Notes under the pieces: model-generated
The model's input: the letters and a program-made list of their open reading frames with translations, nothing else
What the model was told of the DNA's origin: nothing
Databases searched by the model: none
Shown: in pieces, positions 42,514 through 49,600 of the stretch
How positions within the stretch are numbered: the first letter of the stretch is position 1
Layout: each line of letters begins with the position of its first letter
Assembly: GCA_963662355.1 (NCBI GenBank)
Contig: OY759361.1
Location: 62,001-126,000 of the forward strand
From: WTFY01 sp026713925
GTDB taxonomy: Bacteria > Pseudomonadota > Gammaproteobacteria > UBA4575
DNA length: 64,000 bases
Reading direction: 5' to 3'
Program-made: the position numbers and the translations under genes

Positions 42514-43248
42514 ATGCCCGAATACCGCGCCGATCGACAGCTTCCCGAACAAGATGCAGACCAGACCAGCCTGACGATACCAGTGGGACTATTCATGGCG
42601 CTGAGCGTCGCAATCCTTGCACTTCTCGGCATCGGTACACGCTACTACGTTCACGGGGACCTGAACGTCATCCATTCCTTCTTGAGCCTGTTCTTCTCGA
42701 TCAATTTGCTGATCTGCTACTGGGAGGCATGTCTTTTCCTCCGACGGGACTATATAGAGATACGCACCGAATATTGGCGTGAGTGGCAGCGTGAAACCGG
42801 CCGGAAACCATCCTTGGAATTCCTTGTAACAAAGGTCCCATTGACACAAATACTGTCGCCGACGCTCTGGGCCGATGCCTGGGCGACCTACTCCCAGTAC
42901 GATGGCTCCTATGCAGACCGCCGGACGTTCGGCTACAACGCAGATATTGCCAACGGCTTTGTAACGCCGGTTCCGACACTGATCCTGTACGCAGCTTATA
43001 CGCTCGACTTCCTGCCCGCTCTCTTTGCAGGCATTCTCGGGATCATGCTGTTCTGGCAATGGACCTACGTGACGTCAGTCTACTGGGTCAGTTTCTTTGT
43101 GGCCAAGCGGCAAACCCGGATCAGCCGACGCGAGATGTACACCTATATCCTTGCAATCAATTCGGTTTGGGTGCTGAGTGCGTTACTGGGGTTGTACGTC
43201 TCCCTTTGCCTGGTTGTGAATGGCAACTACAGTATTCTGGGGTACTGA
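42514..43248 (+). CDS. EXPERA/EBP-like membrane protein, candidate sterol Delta8-Delta7 isomerase
   Basis: 244 residues, about five helices (22-41, 53-76, 147-165, 167-195, 208-236), the count of human EBP. The key residues line up by spacing: Glu71 (EBP Glu80); Trp123-x2-Tyr126-x3-Asp130-x2-Tyr133 (EBP LWKEYAKGDSRY); Asp144, 14 residues after Asp130 exactly as EBP Glu122; Gln182; and Asn216-x2-Trp219 (EBP Asn193-x2-Trp196). EBP His76 is not kept (Ile67). EBP protonates the Delta8 bond and shifts it to Delta7. The acid, second acid and Asn are the catalytic set there, and all have an equivalent here. It lies beside sterol genes. I aligned this from memory of the human sequence, so it needs a profile search. 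A loop near 77-118 is longer than in EBP. Confidence 0.55.
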   Translation: MPEYRADRQLPEQDADQTSLTIPVGLFMALSVAILALLGIGTRYYVHGDLNVIHSFLSLFFSINLLICYWEACLFLRRDYIEIRTEYWREWQRETGRKPSLEFLVTKVPLTQILSPTLWADAWATYSQYDGSYADRRTFGYNADIANGFVTPVPTLILYAAYTLDFLPALFAGILGIMLFWQWTYVTSVYWVSFFVAKRQTRISRREMYTYILAINSVWVLSALLGLYVSLCLVVNGNYSILGY

Positions 43249-43596
43249 CAGGATATTTCCGGGTTTCTGGCGATTGTGCCAACGAAATTCGTCCTGCCCG
43301 ATACCGATGTTTCGCGCTGGGTTCCACGCACACTATTGGCACCTTCCAGCCTATCGCCCCCGAAGCTGGAAGCACATTCGGGCGCGACATCCAATCCCAA
43401 GCCCAGCATTCAGATTCGCCCCAAGCAGGCCGGATCGTCAGCATTCGAGAAGTAGATCACCCCTTCTGGCTTGTCAGCTTCATGCACCATGATACAGGCC
43501 TCTTCGATCACAATGAGAACCGGGCGGAGCCCGTCGGGGACAACCCCTTCGCCCCAAACGAGTTACCTGTGTTCCCGGAAAGGACCCGGGATCCGC
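43249..43596. other. 348-base gap between the EBP-like gene and tRNA-Pro
   Basis: No intact gene. Most of its right half is a decayed transposase end (43431-43580), listed separately; the left half shows nothing I can name. Confidence 0.55.
43431..43580 (+). pseudogene. transposase/integrase C-terminal remnant
   Basis: The frame reads RIVSIREVDHPFWLVSFM followed by HHDTGLFDHNEN and NPFAPNELPVFPE. This closely resembles the end of DDE integrase-type transposases, where lines like IWLVSFMHYDLGFFD ... NPFGAKVLPMSP are standard. There is no start, catalytic core or intact upstream frame, so it is a fragment. It sits just beside tRNA-Pro at the right edge of the sterol locus. Confidence 0.6.
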
Positions 43597-43673
43597 TGGT
43601 CGGGGCAGAGGGATTCGAACCCCCGACCCTCTGCTCCCAAAGCAGATGCGCTACCAGACTGCGCTATGCCCCG
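43597..43673 (-). tRNA. tRNA-Pro (anticodon TGG)
   Basis: Minus-strand cloverleaf with acceptor CGGGGCA/TGCCCCG, discriminator A and encoded CCA. The anticodon loop TTTGGGA gives TGG. The T arm GGGGGTTCGAATCCCTC is standard. The 5' CGGGG is typical of bacterial tRNA-Pro. Confidence 0.97.
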
Positions 43674-43766
43674 GTACCGGATAGGTATCTCTTGCGTGCA
43701 GGATTATAACCGACGGCGGATCATACGTCCCGAACGTGACCCAGGTCAACAAGTCCCGATTCCCCG

Positions 43767-45149
43767 TCAATGCACGGCAGAAGATTCCCGCCGACACAAC
43801 TGGGAGACCAGTCTGTCAGACAGGCCTTCAAAACTGCCGTTACTCAGAAGCAGGATGCTGTCACCTTCCTGGACCTCATTCAGCAGCAGCGTGATGATCG
43901 CATCTACCGTAGTACACACCTGTGCGGGCGGGTCTACCCGGTCTGCCACGTCACGAATCGACCACTGAAGGCCGTCAGGCTCCAGCATGACTACCCTGTC
44001 CGCATCGCCGAATGCGTGTACCAGTTGTTCGGCATGCACCCCGAGGCGCATGGTATTGGAACGGGGTTCAAAGACTGCCACGATCCGGCCCGGTGGCTGC
44101 TGTTCCCGAAAGGCGGAGATCGTAGCCGCAATCTCGGTCGGGTGATGCGCAAAATCATCATACACACCGATGCTGCCAAACGTGCCTATATGTTCCAAGC
44201 GACGCTTCACACCCGAGAAGGATGCCAGAGCCTGCAGGGCATCCTCCACCCGAACCCCGGCATGCACAGCTCCAGCTACCGCCGCGACGGCATTTGCAAT
44301 ATTGTGCCTGCCCAGTGCCCCAAGCAGGGCAGACCCACAGGACTTGCCCTGCTTTTGCAGTGAAAATTGTGAAGTACGCAAATTGATCCTGTCTGCAAAC
44401 CAGGTGGCGGAAGCATCGTCGACGGAAAAGGATTCAACTGTTGTCCAGCAGCCCATGTCCAGGACGTCGCGTATATTCCGGTCATCATGATTGACAATGA
44501 CCCGACCCTCACCTGGCATGATGCGCACAAGATGGTGGAACTGGCGTTTGATATCCCCGACCCCGTCAAAAATGTCCGCGTGGTCGAACTCCAGATTATT
44601 GAGTATCAGGGTATGTGGACAGTAATGTAGAAACTTCGAGCGCTTGTCAAAAAATGCGGTGTCGTATTCATCCGCCTCGATCACAAAGAGTTCCGACTTC
44701 CCCAGTCTTGAGGAATGCTCGAAATTTTCAGGCACGCCGCCTATCAGGAAGCCCGGTTCCAGTCCGGCGTATTCCAGTATCCAGGCCAGCATGCTGCTAA
44801 CGGTGGTCTTACCGTGCGTGCCCGCTACTGCCAGTACCCGGCGGTCCTGCAGGACATGATCATGCAGCCAGGCCGGTCCGGACGTGAAAGGCAGGTGGTT
44901 GTTGAGCAGGTATTCCAGGACCTGATTCCCGCGTGTCATGACATTGCCCACGATAATCTGGTCAGGCATGGGGTGGAGATGATCAACGGAATAGCCTTCC
45001 ATGATTCCGATACCTGCCATCTCAAGCTGCGTACTCATGGGCGGATACACATTGGTATCCGAGCCGGAAACCGCGTGTCCGAGTTGCCGGGCAATGATCG
45101 CCAGACTTCCCATGAAGGTGCCGCAGATGCCAAGAATATGGACGTGCAT
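43767..45149 (-). CDS. mpl: UDP-N-acetylmuramate:L-alanyl-gamma-D-glutamyl-meso-diaminopimelate ligase (Mpl)
   Basis: 460 residues from ATG at 45149, giving the family N-terminus MHVHILGICGTFMGSLA. ATP site AGTHGKTTVSSML, then FVIEADEYDTAFFDKRSKF, HTLILNNLEFDHADIF, and GVKRRLEHIGTFGSIGVYDDFAHHPTEI, all diagnostic of Mpl among Mur ligases. It recycles murein tripeptide by joining it to UDP-MurNAc in the cytoplasm. Its ATG shares one base with the upstream stop (TGATG), so it is translated together with the membrane-protein gene before it. Confidence 0.96.
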   Translation of the reverse strand: MHVHILGICGTFMGSLAIIARQLGHAVSGSDTNVYPPMSTQLEMAGIGIMEGYSVDHLHPMPDQIIVGNVMTRGNQVLEYLLNNHLPFTSGPAWLHDHVLQDRRVLAVAGTHGKTTVSSMLAWILEYAGLEPGFLIGGVPENFEHSSRLGKSELFVIEADEYDTAFFDKRSKFLHYCPHTLILNNLEFDHADIFDGVGDIKRQFHHLVRIMPGEGRVIVNHDDRNIRDVLDMGCWTTVESFSVDDASATWFADRINLRTSQFSLQKQGKSCGSALLGALGRHNIANAVAAVAGAVHAGVRVEDALQALASFSGVKRRLEHIGTFGSIGVYDDFAHHPTEIAATISAFREQQPPGRIVAVFEPRSNTMRLGVHAEQLVHAFGDADRVVMLEPDGLQWSIRDVADRVDPPAQVCTTVDAIITLLLNEVQEGDSILLLSNGSFEGLSDRLVSQLCRRESSAVH

Positions 45150-45664
45150 CAGCCAGGCAAGCTTGCGGAAATGAACATTTCCAGCACGATGATATGCAGC
45201 AGGGCGTAGCCCACGCTGATGGCTACACCGTAGCTCATTGCGGACGACAGCGCCCTGCTGAATATGTACCCGTATACGATCACCACCCATACGAAAAGAG
45301 CCAGTCCTGTGACACCGAAAAACAATTCTGCAGTCTCCCCAAGCTGCATGTACTGGAGCGAATAGCTGCTTGGAAGCGACACGATATTGATCAGGGTCAC
45401 CGTTCCCAGCATGGCACTGAAGGTTTGCAGGAATCGTTCCGGTTTTTTAAGCAGCAGGATTTTTGCAAAGGCGAACGATACGAACAAACCGGCAACGCTG
45501 GATAACACCGCAACCTTTACACTGTAGATCATCCCGCCAATCAACACGGAAATCATAAAGCTGATGACAAGCAGCGCGCCCAGAAGCATTCGGGAATACG
45601 GCAGTGCCTCCGGACCTTGTCGAAGCAGGCAAATATTGAACAGTGTTCTAAGGGTAGCGCTCAT
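45149..45664 (-). CDS. hypothetical inner-membrane protein upstream of mpl
   Basis: 171 residues with about five hydrophobic segments (MLLGALLVISFMISVLIGG; VAVLSSVAGLFVSFAFAKIL; MLGTVTLINIVSLPSSY; LFFGVTGLALFVWVVIVYGY; YGVAISVGYALLHIIVLEMF). The start LRTLFNICLLRQGPEALPYS resembles small membrane proteins often next to mpl in gammaproteobacteria, some of which belong to the Yip1-like group. The stop overlaps the mpl start by one base. Function unknown; coupling suggests an envelope role. Confidence 0.8.
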   Translation of the reverse strand: MSATLRTLFNICLLRQGPEALPYSRMLLGALLVISFMISVLIGGMIYSVKVAVLSSVAGLFVSFAFAKILLLKKPERFLQTFSAMLGTVTLINIVSLPSSYSLQYMQLGETAELFFGVTGLALFVWVVIVYGYIFSRALSSAMSYGVAISVGYALLHIIVLEMFISASLPG

Positions 45665-45698
45665 GGTTCAGGTGATAAGCAAAAATACGACACCCGTG

Positions 45699-46514
45699 TC
45701 AGTCCTGTGATTGCAGAAATCCGTAGACTCCGCGCCTCGACGGCGCCAGCATCCAAGCGCGAAGAAATTCAATTTCGGGTGTGCCGTGCAGGTTCTCTGC
45801 CGGTTCACCTGCCCGTAACTGCCGGTAAGCCTGTTCCAGCTTGCCATAACGTTCACCCTTTACCCCTGCACGTCGCAGACCGATGGAATTCAGCCGGTAA
45901 TGACGTACCGGTTCCCCTCCCAGCAAGCAGTACGGCATCACGTCCTTGCGTACAGGCGTATAGCCCGCCACCATAGACAACGTGCCTATACGGATATGCT
46001 GATGGGTGCCGACATGTCCCCCCAGGTTGGCCTTGTCGCCAATCTCAATATGACCGCTCAGCCCCACGTAGGCTGTCAGTACCACCTCATCTCCAAGCTG
46101 GCAATCGTGCGCCACGTGCGCATAGCACATGAGATAGCAACGGTTGCCGATTCGCGTGGGTACGTCCGGATTGGTGGAACGGTGTACCGTACAGTTTTCC
46201 CGAAAGATATTGCCGTCCCCAATTTCCAGCCAGGTTTCCTCGCACGCAAACGAAGTATCCTGGGGCAGTCCGCCGAGTACCACCTGCGCATGCAACCGGT
46301 TGCCGGCACCCAGCCTGACAAAGGGGTGCACCACACACTGTGGTCCGATTTCAGTACCGGAATGTATGATTACGGAATCTTCCACCACGCTGTGCGGACC
46401 GATGGTCACATCGGTATCGATTTCGGCCTTGGGAGAAACTACTGCGGTTGGGTGTATGGTTGCCAAGCCTGGATACTGAATCTGGTTGCTAAACTGGTTG
46501 TACGAATCCCGCAT
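45699..46514 (-). CDS. lpxA: LpxA-like UDP-N-acetylglucosamine acyltransferase
   Basis: 271 residues from ATG at 46514 (an upstream in-frame ATG at 46547 adds 11). The left-handed beta-helix hexapeptide pattern begins IHPTAVVSPKAEIDTDVTIG. Catalytic and binding residues correspond to E. coli LpxA: YAHVAHDC (His122 and His125 equivalents), SGHIEIG (His144 equivalent) and GGHVGTHQHIRIG (His160 equivalent). The stretch VHRSTNPDVPTRIG differs from the usual VHRGTVQGGGLT. LpxA adds a 3-hydroxyacyl chain to UDP-GlcNAc, the first step of lipid A synthesis. It is not flanked by lpxD, fabZ or lpxB, so it could be a second, specialised copy. Confidence 0.85.
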   Translation of the reverse strand: MRDSYNQFSNQIQYPGLATIHPTAVVSPKAEIDTDVTIGPHSVVEDSVIIHSGTEIGPQCVVHPFVRLGAGNRLHAQVVLGGLPQDTSFACEETWLEIGDGNIFRENCTVHRSTNPDVPTRIGNRCYLMCYAHVAHDCQLGDEVVLTAYVGLSGHIEIGDKANLGGHVGTHQHIRIGTLSMVAGYTPVRKDVMPYCLLGGEPVRHYRLNSIGLRRAGVKGERYGKLEQAYRQLRAGEPAENLHGTPEIEFLRAWMLAPSRRGVYGFLQSQD

Positions 46515-46658
46515 GAGGATGGCCTGACCATCCGGTATCAGGCGCATACCTGACTGAGAATTCTTTCATTCTAGCAGAATATCACCCTGCACCCGCGCCA
46601 AATTCGCCGCAATGCAGCGACCTGGCGTCGCGGACAGGGACGTACGGAAACAGGTACA

Positions 46659-48677
46659 CTATTCATCCTGCAACATGGCAAGCAGGTCCTGTTCGGTCAA
46701 CACTGCAACATTCAGCGAACGGGCCTTGTCGGCCTTGGAGCCTGGATTTACCCCTGCAATCACTGCGGTGGTTTCCCGTGACACACTGCCTGTCACTTTT
46801 GCGCCCAGTGCCTTCAGGCGCGAGGCGGCTTGCGGACGGGTGAAACGTTCCAGCCGGCCCGTGAGGACATAAGTATTTCCGGCAAGAGGTGCCGTGTGGT
46901 GTTCGGCAACGGCTCTGACCTCCCATGAAATCCCGGCGCGGATTACTCCCTCTATCACCTCCTGGTTATACGACTGCCTAAAAAATACGCTAATGTTTTC
47001 CGCGATGACAGGACCCACGTCCGGGATATCCTGCAACTGTTCCGCATGGACCTGCATCAGGGGAGAAAGATCCCGGAAATGATCTGCAAGGGCTGCGGCG
47101 GTGGCCTCCCCCACCCCGCGAATCCCCAAGGCATAGATGAAGCGTGCCAGGCTGGTGCGCTTGCACTGTTCAATTGCCTGCATCAGGTTTCCGGCAGACA
47201 GTTCACCCATACGCTCCAGTCCGGCAACCTGTTCTTTCGTCAGTTTAAAAATATCCTTTACACTCGAGACGAGCTCCTCGTCCACCAGTTGGTCCACCAG
47301 TTTATCCCCCAGACCTTCGATATCCATTGCAGTTCTGGATGCAAAATGCTTGATGGCACCCTTGCGCTGTGCAGGACAAAACAGCCCTCCGCTGCAGCGG
47401 ATCACCGCCTCATCTTCAATTTGCACGACCTCTGCTCCACATTCCGGGCAGACCCCGGGCGCCTGAACCGCATCACTGCGCACGGCATCCGGCTTCAAAA
47501 TGGTCTTCACGACCTCCGGAATGACATCCCCTGCCCTGCGGATGATCACCTCATCGCCAACCCGTACATCCTTGCGCCTCACTTCATTCATGTTGTGCAG
47601 GGTGGCATTGCTCACGGTCGCACCACCCACAAAGACGGGTTCCAGCCTGGCTACCGGTGTCAATGCGCCCGTACGCCCCACCTGGAACTTGATATCCGTG
47701 ACCCGGGTCATGACCTCCTGGGCCGGAAACTTGTGCGCAACTGCCCAGCGAGGTGCACGTGAAACCATGCCCAGCTCTTCCTGCAAGTCCAGATCATTGA
47801 CCTTGTATACCACCCCGTCCATCTCATAATCCAAGGATGTTTTCCTGTTCAGAATTTCCTCGTAATACTGCAGGCACTCCCTGTACCCCGATACTTGCCG
47901 GGCTTCGACACATACTTTCAGACCCAATTCCCTCAGATACTGCAATGCGCCATACTGTGTACGCACGGATGTCTGCCGTGCAAGGTTCGTGATGCTGTAA
48001 AAAAAGACGTCAAGCGGATACCTTGCGGTCTCATTGGGATCAAGGCGGCGCAAGGCCCCTGCCGCAGCATTTCGGGGATTCACGAGGGCCTTACGGCCTT
48101 CACGCCTCGCTCTGGCATTGAATTTTTCAAACCCCTGCCTGGACATGAACACCTCTCCACGTACCTCCAGTTTTTCGGGCCTGGTTTCAGGCCTTAGCAG
48201 GCGTAGCGGTACGGACCGGACCGTACGTATGTTCTCAGTGATATCCTCACCCGTGAATCCGTCCCCTCGCGTGGCCCCTCGCACCAGTACTCCGCCCTCA
48301 TACAGCAGACTCACTGCCAGACCATCGATCTTGGGTTCGGCGGTATATTCAATCTCCTGGTCCGCACCCAGCCGGTCGCGGATTCTTGTCTCGAAGGCTT
48401 CCAGTTCTGAGGCATCAAACACATTCCCCAGAGACAGCATCGGCACCTCGTGTACCGCAGGAGGAAACGTATCCAGGGGCGCGGCCCCGATGCGCTGTGT
48501 AGGGGAATTGCGCGTGATCAGGTCCGGGTGGTCTTTCTCGAGTTCCTGGAGGGTGTGAAACAGCGCATCGTACTCGGCATCCGGAATGACAGGATCATCC
48601 AGCACATAGTAGGCATGGCTGTACCGCTCAAGCTCCTCGCGCAACTTTTTGATCCGGCTTTTTATTACGCGGGTCAT
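46659..48677 (-). CDS. ligA: NAD-dependent DNA ligase LigA
   Basis: 672 residues. The NAD-binding Ia domain starts VIKSRIKKLREELERYSHAYYVLDDP. The adenylated Lys116 is in AEPKIDGLAVSLLYEGG. The zinc finger is CPECGAEVVQIEDEAVIRC followed by CPAQ, then helix-hairpin-helix repeats (AIEQCKRTSLARFIYALGIRG). A BRCT domain closes the protein (YVLTGRLERFTRPQAASRLK). Full length for the family. It seals nicks in replication and repair. It lies downstream of smc and zipA, a common gammaproteobacterial order. Confidence 0.98.
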   Translation of the reverse strand: MTRVIKSRIKKLREELERYSHAYYVLDDPVIPDAEYDALFHTLQELEKDHPDLITRNSPTQRIGAAPLDTFPPAVHEVPMLSLGNVFDASELEAFETRIRDRLGADQEIEYTAEPKIDGLAVSLLYEGGVLVRGATRGDGFTGEDITENIRTVRSVPLRLLRPETRPEKLEVRGEVFMSRQGFEKFNARARREGRKALVNPRNAAAGALRRLDPNETARYPLDVFFYSITNLARQTSVRTQYGALQYLRELGLKVCVEARQVSGYRECLQYYEEILNRKTSLDYEMDGVVYKVNDLDLQEELGMVSRAPRWAVAHKFPAQEVMTRVTDIKFQVGRTGALTPVARLEPVFVGGATVSNATLHNMNEVRRKDVRVGDEVIIRRAGDVIPEVVKTILKPDAVRSDAVQAPGVCPECGAEVVQIEDEAVIRCSGGLFCPAQRKGAIKHFASRTAMDIEGLGDKLVDQLVDEELVSSVKDIFKLTKEQVAGLERMGELSAGNLMQAIEQCKRTSLARFIYALGIRGVGEATAAALADHFRDLSPLMQVHAEQLQDIPDVGPVIAENISVFFRQSYNQEVIEGVIRAGISWEVRAVAEHHTAPLAGNTYVLTGRLERFTRPQAASRLKALGAKVTGSVSRETTAVIAGVNPGSKADKARSLNVAVLTEQDLLAMLQDE

Positions 48678-48790
48678 GACGGCACTATCCTTGCCAGTCC
48701 GTGATGTTTGAAAATCCGGTCAGCAGATGTATGCAGCAATGCGGGACCGGAGCCGCTGTTCGGGAAAAATTTTCCTGCAGTACACAACGC

Positions 48791-49558
48791 CTATGTATCT
48801 TGATTCTGATTCGGGTGCTTCAGGCTGTAAAGCTGCACTTCTTCCTGCATGCGCGAGATCGTCTCCGCGCTCAGGCGGCTTCGCGACTCATCCATCAAAT
48901 CTCCGCGCAGGCGTTTGGCAGACTTTTTTGCTGCTTCAAGCATGATGTTGAATGCCTTCAGACCTTTTTCGGGACCTGGAAGGCTCATCACGAAACTGAT
49001 GCCAGGCGTTTCGAACGTGTCCATGCTATCCAAGTCAAATGTGCCCGGCTTGACCGCGTTGACAACGCTGTACATTGCTTTCTTGTCCCCGAGACGCTTG
49101 ACCTTTCTGTGAAACACGTGCATGTCATCGTATTCGAGTTCAAACTCCCTGGCCAGATTCACAATTTCTGCGCCGTTGAACATGCGCGGGCGCTTGGCCA
49201 TGACGTGCACCACAATCAGTTTTCCGATTCCGGCCTCTTCTTCGGACTCCGACCCCAGCAGACTCGGCTGGTACCCGGATCCTGATTCGCCGGTGTCCGG
49301 CTCATCCGTACTGTCTGCGGAGTCATACGTGTCGACTGCCGCGACACCGGACAAGGCGCCAGACCCGGGATTGGGATCCGGACCGGGATCCGGGTCCGAG
49401 TCCAGCGGGTTCGGCAGGTCCTCCTCCTCAAAATCGAAGTTCTCGAATTTTTTGCGCTGGCGGGCTGCTGCGCGACCTCTTGCGCGCCCCCAGAAATACA
49501 ATGCAGCCAGCACAGCCAGTCCCGCCACCAGTAACGCAATGCGCAGCTCAACTTCCAT
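48791..49558 (-). CDS. zipA: cell division protein ZipA
   Basis: 255 residues. An N-terminal anchor (LRIALLVAGLAVLAALYFWG) with the cytoplasm-facing basic stretch RARGRAAARQRKKF after it. A disordered acidic, proline-rich linker follows (about 40-105, with DPDPGPDPNP). The C-terminal FtsZ-binding domain begins near KLIVVHVMAKRPRMFNGAEI and includes RKVKRLGDKKAMYSVVNAVKPGTFD. ZipA tethers FtsZ to the membrane at the division site and is largely restricted to Gammaproteobacteria, so it helps place the organism. It follows smc by 42 nt. Confidence 0.95.
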   Translation of the reverse strand: MEVELRIALLVAGLAVLAALYFWGRARGRAAARQRKKFENFDFEEEDLPNPLDSDPDPGPDPNPGSGALSGVAAVDTYDSADSTDEPDTGESGSGYQPSLLGSESEEEAGIGKLIVVHVMAKRPRMFNGAEIVNLAREFELEYDDMHVFHRKVKRLGDKKAMYSVVNAVKPGTFDLDSMDTFETPGISFVMSLPGPEKGLKAFNIMLEAAKKSAKRLRGDLMDESRSRLSAETISRMQEEVQLYSLKHPNQNQDT

Positions 49559-49600
49559 ATGGGCCTATCCAGGTCTGAATGGTGTACATCTTTTGACTCA

